This document shows positions 6,800-14,228 of a DNA stretch of 16,859 nt, piece by piece. Both the position numbers and the translations under genes were made by a program. The stretch lies in the NCBI GenBank assembly GCA_020721385.1, contig DYMW01000025.1, forward strand, positions 1,563 through 18,421, read 5' to 3'. The notes beneath the pieces were generated by a model. That model was not told the DNA's origin. It saw only the letters and a program-made list of their open reading frames with translations, and ran no database searches. The stretch comes from Sulfurovum sp. GTDB taxonomy: Bacteria > Campylobacterota > Campylobacteria > Campylobacterales > Sulfurovaceae. Numbering within the stretch: the stretch's first letter is position 1; the number at the start of each line of letters is the position of its first letter.

Positions 6800-7627
6800 T
6801 TTGCTTAAATCCAAATTTACTTTCGTTCCAACATTTTTTTGAGACTGAATATTTATTTTTATCCTCTCATCGTCACAATATGCCTTCACAAGAGCCAAAC
6901 CAATACCTTCCCCATAGCTTGCCATATCCAGCTGATAATAACGCTCATATATGCTTATAAGCTCTGTTTCATCCATGCCTATTCCTCTGTCTTCAATGGT
7001 AAGAATATTCTCTTTTAAGGTGACATTGATGACAGAATCTTTAGCAGAGTATTTCATGGCATTGGTTAAAAGGTTGTCCAACATCTTTTCAAAACCAATT
7101 TTATCTACAAAAATTTGACAAGGATACAATTTTAAAACAAAAAGATTTCGATTTAACTCTTCCATACACTCCACATGTTCTTTTACTAAAATATCCACAA
7201 AAAAATACTCTTTTTCTATGGTATGTATCTCTTTTTTAATGCTGTAAACCAACTCCGTATAAAGTCGCTCTAACCTTAATGTAGAAGCATCTATTCGCCC
7301 TAATCGTATGAGTGCTTTTTCATTCTCTTTTAAGGTACGCTGTAACAATGCACTGTTGGCTTGAATGGTAGCAATGGGAATATTGAGTTCATGAAGTATC
7401 TCTTTGGTTAAATGCAAAAGATTTTCATCAATCCTAAACTTTTGACTTAATATATACGTATTTAAAATATATCCAAATACCATACTAAACAACAAAAGAA
7501 TCATCATGCCTATTAAAAAGGTTGTTTTATTAAAACCATTTTTATCTAAAAAAAGATAAAAACCAACCAACAAAACTGCAATGGAAGTAACATACAGAAG
7601 TGTTGCAATGAACGTTTGTTGATTCAT
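6779..7627 (-). CDS. Membrane histidine kinase with almost no periplasmic domain
   Basis: The 282-residue kinase has two membrane segments (about 7-27 and 38-60) joined by only about ten residues (DKNGFNKTT), so there is no external sensor domain. The phosphoacceptor region ILHELNIPIATIQ puts the histidine at His79. The ATPase domain has the N box (DNLLTNAMKYS, 184-194), G1 (EDRGIGMD, 212-219) and G2 (GEGIGLALVKAY, 239-250). It should autophosphorylate and pass phosphate to the regulator encoded directly upstream, whose TAG touches this ATG with no gap. Kinases of this layout often sense events in or at the membrane. The signal here is unknown. Its operon mate two genes up is fabG, which makes a link to lipid state an attractive but untested idea. 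Confidence 0.88.
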   Translation of the reverse strand: MNQQTFIATLLYVTSIAVLLVGFYLFLDKNGFNKTTFLIGMMILLLFSMVFGYILNTYILSQKFRIDENLLHLTKEILHELNIPIATIQANSALLQRTLKENEKALIRLGRIDASTLRLERLYTELVYSIKKEIHTIEKEYFFVDILVKEHVECMEELNRNLFVLKLYPCQIFVDKIGFEKMLDNLLTNAMKYSAKDSVINVTLKENILTIEDRGIGMDETELISIYERYYQLDMASYGEGIGLALVKAYCDDERIKINIQSQKNVGTKVNLDLSKVITHIQ

Positions 7628-8290
7628 CTAAAATTCACTTTGAATCAATCGATACCCAATACCTCTTACATTTTGAATGGCATAAGGAAAATATTTTTTA
7701 AGAGATGCAATATAGACACGAATCGCCCCCAAACTCACCTCTTCATTGGTATGCCACAATTTGGATTCTATCTGTTCCGTACTCACCACTTCACCTTTGG
7801 CAACCACCAATAAAAGCAACAAATCAATGGCTTTGCTGGTCACCTGTAACAACTCTGTATCTCTATAAAGTTGTTTGGCATTACAATCAATCGTATAAAT
7901 ACCCAGTTCAATCTTGTTACTACGTATCTGCCTACGTAAAATGGCCTTAATTCGAAACAGCAATTCATCCAAATCGATGGGTTTTTTCATGTAATCATCC
8001 GCCCCAATTTCAAACCCCTCTCTTATAGAGTTTTTATCATTACGAGAAGTTAAAAAGATGGTAGCGGTATTGTCACCAGATTGACGCAGTTTTTCAAGCA
8101 GATTAAACCCACTCTCATAAGGAAGATTCACATCAAATAGATAGAGATCAAACTTATGTGCATAAGTCAAATCTAAAGCACTATAGGGATCTTGTGCTGT
8201 GTGTAAACAGTACCCCTCCTCTTCTAAGAAATCTTGTAATGTTTCATTAAAGAGTCTATCATCCTCTAAGATTAGAATGGTTTGAGACAT
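7628..8290 (-). CDS. OmpR/PhoB-family DNA-binding response regulator
   Basis: This 220-residue regulator has an intact receiver domain: acidic pair Glu9/Asp10, phosphoacceptor Asp53 (YLFDVNLP), Thr81 and Lys103 (YMKKPID). A winged-helix Trans_reg_C domain follows (about 125-218), ending in the typical NVRGIGYRL. It should bind direct DNA repeats as a dimer when phosphorylated by the neighbouring kinase. Its ATG overlaps the fabG stop by one base (TAATG, 8292-8288) and its own stop abuts the kinase start. All three genes are therefore likely translated from one message, and the system would be expressed together with fatty-acid synthesis. Targets are not visible; the inverted repeats near 5145 and 5771 are candidates only. 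Confidence 0.92.
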   Translation of the reverse strand: MSQTILILEDDRLFNETLQDFLEEEGYCLHTAQDPYSALDLTYAHKFDLYLFDVNLPYESGFNLLEKLRQSGDNTATIFLTSRNDKNSIREGFEIGADDYMKKPIDLDELLFRIKAILRRQIRSNKIELGIYTIDCNAKQLYRDTELLQVTSKAIDLLLLLVVAKGEVVSTEQIESKLWHTNEEVSLGAIRVYIASLKKYFPYAIQNVRGIGYRLIQSEF

Positions 8291-9036
8291 TACATCAACA
8301 TCCCACCATTAACTTTGAGCGTTTCACCTGTAATATACGATGAATAATCACTTAAAAGAAATGCGACCGCATTGGCAACCTCTTTAGGCTCACCAAAACG
8401 TGACAATGGTATTTTGGCAATAAATGCCTCTTTAACATCATCTTTTAATACATCAGTCATTTCAGTTGCAATAAATCCAGGGGTAATGGTGTTAAATCGA
8501 ATCCCTCTTGGTGCAGCTTCCATTGCAAATGATTTGGTCATGGCAATCGTTCCACCTTTACTAGCCGAATAATTGGTCTGACCTGCATTACCCGTTTCAC
8601 CAACAATAGAAGCAATATTAACCACTGAACCAAAACGTTTTTTACTCATCACTTTAACCGCTTCACGACATCCGATAAACGTTGATTTTAAATTCGCATT
8701 AATCACCGACATAAAATCATCTGCTTTCATGCGTATTGCCAACTTATCATTGGTAATTCCTGCATTATTAACCAAATAGGCCAATTCTCCATCTCTTGCT
8801 ACAATGGTTTTAATTGCATCCACAAAAGCATCCTCATCACTGACATCAAAACCAATTACTTCAGCATCGCCTCCAGCCTTGATAATCTCTGCTTGAACTG
8901 CTTTGGCTTCTGCCTCACCACTTCGGTAATTAACCCATACTTTTAGACCAAAATTGGCTAACTCTTTTGCAACCTCTGCTCCAATGCCTCTACTCGAACC
9001 TGTTACCAACACATTTTTACCTGTAAATTTCATCAT
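8290..9036 (-). CDS. fabG: 3-oxoacyl-[acyl carrier protein] reductase
   Basis: FabG reduces beta-ketoacyl-ACP with NADPH in each elongation round. The short-chain dehydrogenase features are complete: the TGSSRGIGAE cofactor loop (12-21), NNAG (90-93) and the catalytic triad Ser143, Tyr156, Lys160 (NYSASKGG). The protein ends with TGETLKVNGGMLM. The 248-residue length and the FabG-type C-terminus favour FabG over other reductases of the family. Two ATGs are adjacent (9036 and 9033). The AAAGGG site is 2 nt from the first and 5 nt from the second, so the second, giving MKFTGKNVLVTG, may be the one used. It is the first gene of the fabG-regulator-kinase block. Confidence 0.93.
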   Translation of the reverse strand: MMKFTGKNVLVTGSSRGIGAEVAKELANFGLKVWVNYRSGEAEAKAVQAEIIKAGGDAEVIGFDVSDEDAFVDAIKTIVARDGELAYLVNNAGITNDKLAIRMKADDFMSVINANLKSTFIGCREAVKVMSKKRFGSVVNIASIVGETGNAGQTNYSASKGGTIAMTKSFAMEAAPRGIRFNTITPGFIATEMTDVLKDDVKEAFIAKIPLSRFGEPKEVANAVAFLLSDYSSYITGETLKVNGGMLM

Positions 9037-9141
9037 AACCCTTTAGAATAGTATTGCGAATATTGTAGTGTATTGGTTGTTAAATTGTTATGAAAAAAAG
9101 AGGCGTAGATTTTTTTGAAGAAAAATTGTAAAGAAAAACCG

Positions 9142-9179
9142 TATAGATAGCACAAAGTAATGCCATGTAGCTATCTATA
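9142..9179 (-). terminator. Terminator after the TerB-like gene pair
   Basis: TATAGATAGC (9142-9151) and GCTATCTATA (9170-9179) form a perfect 10-bp stem with an 18-nt loop. On the minus strand GGTTTTTCTTT follows directly. The stop codon of the upstream gene (9175-9177) lies within the stem. It separates the TerB-like genes from fabG. Confidence 0.6.
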
Positions 9180-9522
9180 GTGTAACAGGGAAAAAAGCTT
9201 TTTTAACTTTATCAAAGATATCATAATCATCATCTTTAAGTTTACTTTTGACAATAATATAATTTAACTGTTTAAGTACACTCACTTTTGTATAAGTTTC
9301 ATTATGTAAGGCATTGGCAATAATTGATATTTGTGTATCAATATTGTAATCTTTCTCCATCACCTCATCAAGCAACTTGTTTGCTTCTGTACAACTCGAA
9401 GAGAAATCTTGATACATAAACCGACAAAATAGAGGACGTTCTGCATCTAAATCTTTATGGTCTTGCTTAATAACATGGCAAAAAAGTGCTGCTACTGACT
9501 CTTTAATCATTGCATCCAACAT
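9175..9522 (-). CDS. TerB-like small protein, paralogue 1
   Basis: This is a 115-residue all-helical protein, predicted cytoplasmic. The start is set at 9522 because a perfect AAGGAGG lies 6 nt before this ATG. The neighbouring paralogue also aligns without gaps from here; the 10 extra upstream residues of the longest frame have no counterpart. The pattern VAALFCHVIKQDHKDLDAERPLFCRFM resembles the first helices of TerB/DjlA-type domains, where acidic residues bind metal; this is a family-level guess. About 45 of 114 positions match the next gene by my hand count. The function is unknown. It lies 56 nt downstream of its paralogue and ends in a terminator before fabG. Confidence 0.75.
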   Translation of the reverse strand: MLDAMIKESVAALFCHVIKQDHKDLDAERPLFCRFMYQDFSSSCTEANKLLDEVMEKDYNIDTQISIIANALHNETYTKVSVLKQLNYIIVKSKLKDDDYDIFDKVKKAFFPVTL

Positions 9523-9578
9523 AGTTTCCTCCTTAGAATCAAATAATAACAATCATAGCAAAATAAACATAATAATAA

Positions 9579-9923
9579 CTAATCAATCTCTGGAAAAAGT
9601 TTTTTCCTAATCGATTCAAATATTTTATAATCTTTAGGTGTTATTGTGTCTGAATAGATAATACGATTTAACTGCTCTAAAATATGCATTTTACTCAACT
9701 TATCATTTTGTAATGCATCATTAATAATTTGCACATGTTCATAAAGATCATAATCTTCAACCATTGCAGCTCTTAAAAATTGAGCTGCTTCTTCTCTATT
9801 ACACTGAAAGTTTTCTCCCATCAATGAACAAAATAAAGGAATCTCTTTTTCAACATCACGATGGTCAACTTTTATAATATGTGCTAAAAGTGTTGCCACT
9901 GATCTTTTTATTTTTTTATCCAT
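9579..9923 (-). CDS. TerB-like small protein, paralogue 2
   Basis: This 114-residue helical protein is the upstream member of a tandem pair. It shares with the other copy the blocks SVA.L..H.IK.DH.D...E.PLFC..M, EA...L...M..DY, II..AL.N and QLN.II, and the end F..P. The spacing of acidic residues after the first helix (KVDHRDVEKEIPLFC) is like TerB-type domains. I infer a TerB-like fold with a possible metal site. No signal peptide or membrane segment is visible. AAGGAGA precedes the ATG, and a candidate promoter with a T7 tract lies in the gap to gpmI. It may be a stress- or envelope-related accessory factor, as TerB-like proteins often are, but nothing here shows it. Confidence 0.75.
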   Translation of the reverse strand: MDKKIKRSVATLLAHIIKVDHRDVEKEIPLFCSLMGENFQCNREEAAQFLRAAMVEDYDLYEHVQIINDALQNDKLSKMHILEQLNRIIYSDTITPKDYKIFESIRKKLFPEID

Positions 9924-9957
9924 AACGTCGTCTCCTTAACCTATAATTCTATTTAAT

Positions 9958-9972
9958 AGTATACCTAAAAAA
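9958..9972 (-). promoter_or_regulatory. Candidate promoter for the TerB-like gene pair
   Basis: On the minus strand a T7 tract (9972-9966) is followed by AGG and TATACT (9963-9958), about 35 nt before the ATG at 9923. The layout is the same T-tract plus -10 seen elsewhere in the window. The -10 overlaps a short palindrome, CTATTTAATAG (9949-9959). Confidence 0.5.
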
Positions 9973-9992
9973 ATATTGTCACAAAGCCTATT

Positions 9993-11474
9993 TTAAAAGA
10001 GTGCACTGTCCATCTCTTTGGGAATGGCCAATCCCATCACTTTTAAGACTGTAGGTGCCACATTATTCAATGCACCTCCATCATTTAACTTTTCAACACC
10101 ATTTGCCAACACATAACACCATACATCACCTACCGTATGATTGGTGAGTACATTTCCTTCACTGTCTTTCATCTCTTCACAATTTCCATGATCTGAAGTT
10201 AGCACAATCGCATAATCTTTCTCTTTGGCTTTATCCAATATTTTACCAAGTTCGGTATCTACAGCACCCACTGCTTTACACGCTGCCTCATAATTTCCTG
10301 TATGTCCTACCATGTCTCCATTGGCAAAATTAACAACAATTAAATCATACCCTTCATCCATTCCTATTCTTACTGCGTCACCTACTTTGGGGGCTGACAT
10401 TTCAGGTTGCATATCATACGTTTTAACATTAGGGCTAGGAATCAAAACCCGACTCTCACCGATCATTGGTTCTTCAACCCCACCATTAAAGAAAAAGGTC
10501 ACATGGGCATATTTTTCTGTTTCAGCGGTATGCAACTGTGTCAACTTGGCTTCACTTACCACTTGAGCCAACGTATTGTGTGGAACCTCTTTTGAGAACA
10601 TCACAGGATAAGAAAATGAAGCATCATACTGTGTCATAGTCGTAATATTTAAAGGTAAAAATGCTCGTTTAAATCCATTAAAAGTCTCATCACCCAAAGC
10701 TGTTGTAATCTCTCGAACCCTATCTGAGCGGAAATTTGCCATAATAACCGCATCACCCTCTTCCATTCCTCTATAACCATCTAATGCCATAGGTTCAATA
10801 AACTCATCATAAACATTAGAAGCATAACTTTTTTCTATATAGGCTTTTGCATCCAAATCGGTTGAAGGCATCGCTTTAACCATCGCGTTATACCCTTTTT
10901 CAACCCTCTCCCAGCGATTGTCTCTGTCCATGGTATAAAAACGACCACCCAAAGTTGCAATGCTAATATCTTCATCACAAATTGCTTTAATTTTCTCTAC
11001 ATAAACCTGTGCCGAACTCGGAGAAACATCACGACCATCGGTGATAAGGTGTAAAAAGACTTTTTTTCCTCTCTTTTTTACCAGTTTTCCCAAACCGATA
11101 AGATGGTCAATGTGGGAATGCACCCCACCATCACTAAGCAATCCAATAATATGAACCCGATTACTCTTTTCTAATGTACCATTAAGTGCAACATTTTCCT
11201 CAATACTACCATCATTAATTGCCAAAGAGACTTTAACCAAATCTTGATACAAAACCCGACCAGAACCAATACTCATGTGACCAACTTCAGAATTTCCCAT
11301 CTGTCCTTCAGGTAAGCCAACACTCAATCCATAGGTTGCAATTAATGTTTTTGGAGCCTCTTGTAGTAACTTGTCATACGTTGGTTTTATAGCATCTTTA
11401 AACGCATTACAACAGCTATTGGGTTTACATCCAATACCATCAGTGATAATTAATACTGTTTTTTGAATCTTCAT
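9993..11474 (-). CDS. gpmI: 2,3-bisphosphoglycerate-independent phosphoglycerate mutase
   Basis: This 493-residue cytoplasmic enzyme interconverts 3- and 2-phosphoglycerate in glycolysis and gluconeogenesis, using two metal ions and a phosphoserine intermediate. The alkaline-phosphatase-fold signatures are all there: metal Asp12 (IITDGIG), catalytic Ser62 in EGQMGNSEVGH, the SDGGVHSH and LHLITDGRDVSP segments, MANFRSDRVREI, and the C-terminal metal site TSDHGNCEEM. The length is a little under the usual 510. GAGGGAT precedes the ATG. It is transcribed divergently from mraY across a 94-bp gap. No clear terminator separates it from the TerB-like genes downstream, so some readthrough into them is possible. 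Confidence 0.96.
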   Translation of the reverse strand: MKIQKTVLIITDGIGCKPNSCCNAFKDAIKPTYDKLLQEAPKTLIATYGLSVGLPEGQMGNSEVGHMSIGSGRVLYQDLVKVSLAINDGSIEENVALNGTLEKSNRVHIIGLLSDGGVHSHIDHLIGLGKLVKKRGKKVFLHLITDGRDVSPSSAQVYVEKIKAICDEDISIATLGGRFYTMDRDNRWERVEKGYNAMVKAMPSTDLDAKAYIEKSYASNVYDEFIEPMALDGYRGMEEGDAVIMANFRSDRVREITTALGDETFNGFKRAFLPLNITTMTQYDASFSYPVMFSKEVPHNTLAQVVSEAKLTQLHTAETEKYAHVTFFFNGGVEEPMIGESRVLIPSPNVKTYDMQPEMSAPKVGDAVRIGMDEGYDLIVVNFANGDMVGHTGNYEAACKAVGAVDTELGKILDKAKEKDYAIVLTSDHGNCEEMKDSEGNVLTNHTVGDVWCYVLANGVEKLNDGGALNNVAPTVLKVMGLAIPKEMDSALF

Positions 11475-11568
11475 CTATCCCTCACTTCCACTTGGCTCTT
11501 TTTTAAAAAAATTAAAGTAAAATAACACTTCTTTACTTACAACACTCTAAATTTAGGACTTTACTTCT

Positions 11569-12630
11569 ATGCTATATGCTTTTTACGAACTTTTCAATAT
11601 TAATATTTTACAATATATCTCTGTCCGTGCAGGATTGGGATTTTTTATCGCTTTTCTTCTTACCTTTTTTGCACTTCCTAAGTATATGGCTTGGGCCATT
11701 GCTAGAAAAGCCAAACAACCCATTAATAAATATGTTCCTAACCATGCAAGTAAAAAAAATACTCCTACTATGGGTGGTGCTGTTTTTGTCATTGCTACCA
11801 TTATTGGGGTACTCTTAACTGCTGATATTTTCAATCCCTATGTTATAGCAGGACTCATGACCATTATTGGATTTGCTTTGGTTGGACTCAAAGATGACCT
11901 TGGTAAAATTTTAACAGGAGACAACCTTAAAGGACTAAGCAGTCGAGGTAAAATGATATTGCTGTTTATGATTGCCACAACCGTATCTGCCTTTCTTATT
12001 TTGGTCGCCAACTTTCCAACAACGATTTATATTCCTTTTCTGAAAGAACCTCTTTTTGATATGGGTTATTTTGCCATTCTTTTTTGGATTTTTGTCTTTT
12101 TAGCCACCACCAATGCCGTCAACTTAACCGATGGTCTTGATGGTCTTGCGACTGTTCCTTCAATCATTGCTCTTTCAACGCTTGGAATTTTGGTTTATGT
12201 CACAGGGCATTCTGTCTTTGCAGAGTATCTTCTTTTACCCAATATTAAAGGTGTAGGAGAAGTCGCCATCTTAGCCACCACACTATCAGGTGCCTTGCTT
12301 GGTTTTTTATGGTACAACGGTTATCCTGCTGAAATTTTTATGGGTGATACAGGTTCACTTGCCATTGGTGGGATGATTGCCTACCTTGCTATTATCGCAA
12401 AAAGTGAAATACTTCTAACCCTTATTGGTCTTATCTTCGTGATAGAAACGATTTCGGTTATCTTACAAGTGGGAAGTTACAAACTACGAGGAAAACGGGT
12501 CTTTCTCATGGCACCCATTCATCACCACTTTGAGATGAAAAAATGGGCAGAAAATAAAATTATTGTGCGTTTTTGGATGATTGCCTTTATGTCCAATATT
12601 ATTGCACTCATCACTTTAAAAATACGATAG
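11569..12630 (+). CDS. mraY: Phospho-N-acetylmuramoyl-pentapeptide-transferase MraY
   Basis: MraY is the inner-membrane enzyme that joins UDP-MurNAc-pentapeptide to undecaprenyl phosphate to make lipid I. The 353-residue protein has about ten membrane segments and the key motifs: KKNTPTMGG (62-70), the aspartate pair in GLKDDLGK (Asp109/Asp110), NLTDGLDGLA (185-194), FMGDTGS (257-263, with Asp260) and the MAPIHHHFE histidine cluster (314-322). The start LYAFYELFNINILQYISVRAG fits the family's usual N-terminus, though its AGGA is rather far (about 11 nt) from the ATG. It lies 8 nt before murD, whose product also acts in the lipid I/II pathway. No other cell-wall (mur/dcw) genes follow, a split arrangement common in Campylobacterota. 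Confidence 0.97.
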   Translation: MLYAFYELFNINILQYISVRAGLGFFIAFLLTFFALPKYMAWAIARKAKQPINKYVPNHASKKNTPTMGGAVFVIATIIGVLLTADIFNPYVIAGLMTIIGFALVGLKDDLGKILTGDNLKGLSSRGKMILLFMIATTVSAFLILVANFPTTIYIPFLKEPLFDMGYFAILFWIFVFLATTNAVNLTDGLDGLATVPSIIALSTLGILVYVTGHSVFAEYLLLPNIKGVGEVAILATTLSGALLGFLWYNGYPAEIFMGDTGSLAIGGMIAYLAIIAKSEILLTLIGLIFVIETISVILQVGSYKLRGKRVFLMAPIHHHFEMKKWAENKIIVRFWMIAFMSNIIALITLKIR

Positions 12631-12638
12631 GATACTCA

Positions 12639-13844
12639 ATGAACAAACCAACCCTTTTCGGATATGGACTTACTACCAAAGCAATTGCCAAAAAATTAGG
12701 TGGAGGCTGTACGTTTTTTGATGACAAAGCCGAACAACCTTACACCGATGAAGAGAACAACCACATCTTCCCTTCACACCTTTTTGACCCAACCAAAAGC
12801 CAATTGGAAATCACCACACCAAGTTTTCCACCTTCACACCCGTTGGTACAATCGGCTAAAAACATGATGAGTGAATATGATTTCTTTGCCAATGAAATGC
12901 CCTTTAGCATTTGGATTTCAGGCACCAATGGAAAAACAACCACCACCCAAATGCTTACCCACCTTTTAGCCAAAAGAGGAGCAGTAAGTGGTGGAAACAT
13001 TGGTACACCTTTAGCCGAGCTTGATACCAATGCCCCTATATGGATACTTGAATCGAGTTCATTTACCCTACATCACACCAATGTGGCTTCCCCAAATATC
13101 TATCTACTTTTGCCCATCACGCCTGACCATTTAGATTGGCATGGAACAGCCGAACAGTATGAAGCAGATAAACTCAAACCCCTCCTCACCATGAAAGAAG
13201 GAGAAATGGCACTGATTCCTCAAGGTCTTAATCTACCACAAACCAATGCCTTTGTAGTTGAATATGACTCCGCTGAATTTGTAGCCAACTATTTTGATAT
13301 TGACACCTCGAAAATACGTTTTAAAGCTGCTTTTTTAGAAGATGCCCTGTTAGCTTTGGCAGTCACCAAAACCCTCTTTGATGAATTGGATTATGAAACC
13401 ATCAATGCTTTTCAACTCGATAACCACCGACAAGAAGAGAAAAAAGATGCAAAAGGTAAACTTTGGGTTAATGATTCCAAAGCAACCAATTTAGATGCCA
13501 CTGTTCAAGCAGTTAAAGGATATGCCGATAGATTTATCAGACTTATTTTAGGTGGTAATGACAAAGGTGCCGATTTAACCCCTCTATTTGAGCTTTTAAG
13601 CAACAAAAAGGTTCATCTCTATACCATCGGTGCCAACAGCCAAAAACTCGCCACATTAGCAGAACACCACCACATTGGATACACTGCTTGTCAAACCCTT
13701 GAAAATGCAGTCAATATCATTGCCAAAGAGCGAACTTTAGACGATGTTGCCCTACTCTCACCAGCCGCAGCGAGTCAAGACCAATTTCTATCTTACAAAG
13801 ACCGTGGAGAAAAGTTTTTTCAATATATTGATAATCTTTCGTAA
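12639..13844 (+). CDS. murD: UDP-N-acetylmuramoylalanine--D-glutamate ligase MurD
   Basis: MurD adds D-glutamate to UDP-MurNAc-L-alanine in the cytoplasm. The start at 12639 is chosen because AGGAT sits just upstream and the product then begins with the expected short Rossmann segment (MNKPTLFGYGLTTKAI). A longer frame from 12573 would run back through mraY and adds nothing conserved. The ATP loop SGTNGKTTTT is at 94-103, followed by LESSSF, DHLDWHGT, the Mur-ligase NDSKATN with LILGGNDKGAD, and SPAAASQDQFLSYKDRG near the end. At 401 residues it is shorter than E. coli MurD (438), mostly in the N-terminal domain. I recall this as usual for the phylum but have not checked it. It is probably co-transcribed with mraY. 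Confidence 0.93.
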   Translation: MNKPTLFGYGLTTKAIAKKLGGGCTFFDDKAEQPYTDEENNHIFPSHLFDPTKSQLEITTPSFPPSHPLVQSAKNMMSEYDFFANEMPFSIWISGTNGKTTTTQMLTHLLAKRGAVSGGNIGTPLAELDTNAPIWILESSSFTLHHTNVASPNIYLLLPITPDHLDWHGTAEQYEADKLKPLLTMKEGEMALIPQGLNLPQTNAFVVEYDSAEFVANYFDIDTSKIRFKAAFLEDALLALAVTKTLFDELDYETINAFQLDNHRQEEKKDAKGKLWVNDSKATNLDATVQAVKGYADRFIRLILGGNDKGADLTPLFELLSNKKVHLYTIGANSQKLATLAEHHHIGYTACQTLENAVNIIAKERTLDDVALLSPAAASQDQFLSYKDRGEKFFQYIDNLS

Positions 13845-13871
13845 TTTAATATTAATTTAAGTTTATATAGC

Positions 13872-13877
13872 TATAAT
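13872..13877 (+). promoter_or_regulatory. -10 element of the tRNA-Phe gene
   Basis: A perfect TATAAT lies 38 nt before the mature tRNA start, within a TATAGCTATA palindrome and after a T-rich stretch. It would give a 5' leader of roughly 30 nt. I see no terminator between murD and this point, so some readthrough from murD is also possible. Confidence 0.6.
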
Positions 13878-13915
13878 TTCAGCCACTTCACATAAGAAGT
13901 ACTCACTTCAAAAGT

Positions 13916-13991
13916 GGCTCCATAGCTCAGTTGGTAGAGCAAAGGATTGAAAATCCTTGTGTCGGCGGTTCGATTCCGTCTGGCGCCACCA
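13916..13991 (+). tRNA. tRNA-Phe (anticodon GAA)
   Basis: A 76-nt cloverleaf with encoded CCA. The D-stem is GCTC/GAGC, the anticodon stem AAGGA/TCCTT with loop TTGAAAA (GAA at 13949-13951), and the T-arm GGCGG-TTCGATT-CCGTC has one G-U pair. The acceptor stem GGCTCCA/TGGCGCC pairs except at position 4:69, which is a U-C mismatch. The discriminator is A. Confidence 0.97.
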
Positions 13992-14190
13992 CTTTGACCC
14001 TCATAAACCTTACTTTCAATCAATACCTTGGCAAACATTATTCCATAAACCCCCAATGTCAATCGTTATTTTTTAAACTAAAATAGAACTGATTGTACTT
14101 TATTATTGAATGAATAGAACTATTTATCCTTAAAATAAACATATTTAAAAATATTAAAAAATAATTTATAATATTTATTGTGAACAAAAA

Positions 14191-14199
14191 TGTTACAAT
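14191..14199 (+). promoter_or_regulatory. Extended -10 promoter for the small exported protein
   Basis: TGT followed by TACAAT (14194-14199) is an extended -10 form, 29 nt upstream of the ATG at 14229. The DNA before it is highly AT-rich. There is no clear -35. Confidence 0.45.
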
Positions 14200-14228
14200 A
14201 ATAAAAAATTATTTTAAGGTTTATAATT

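Noticed and set aside
11475..11568. Promoter TTGGCT - TAAAAT for mraY (11492-11523)
   Set aside because: The spacer is about 20 nt and the matches are weak; a promoter must exist in this divergent gap, but I cannot place it reliably.
12573..12638. N-terminal extension of murD within the mraY 3' end
   Set aside because: It has no ribosome site and no conserved residues; AGGAT and the MNKPTLFGYG start support 12639.
13871..14062. Minus-strand frame of 63 residues containing GGARRNRTADTRIFNPLLYQ
   Set aside because: It is the antisense translation of the tRNA-Phe gene, a well-known false protein found in many annotations.
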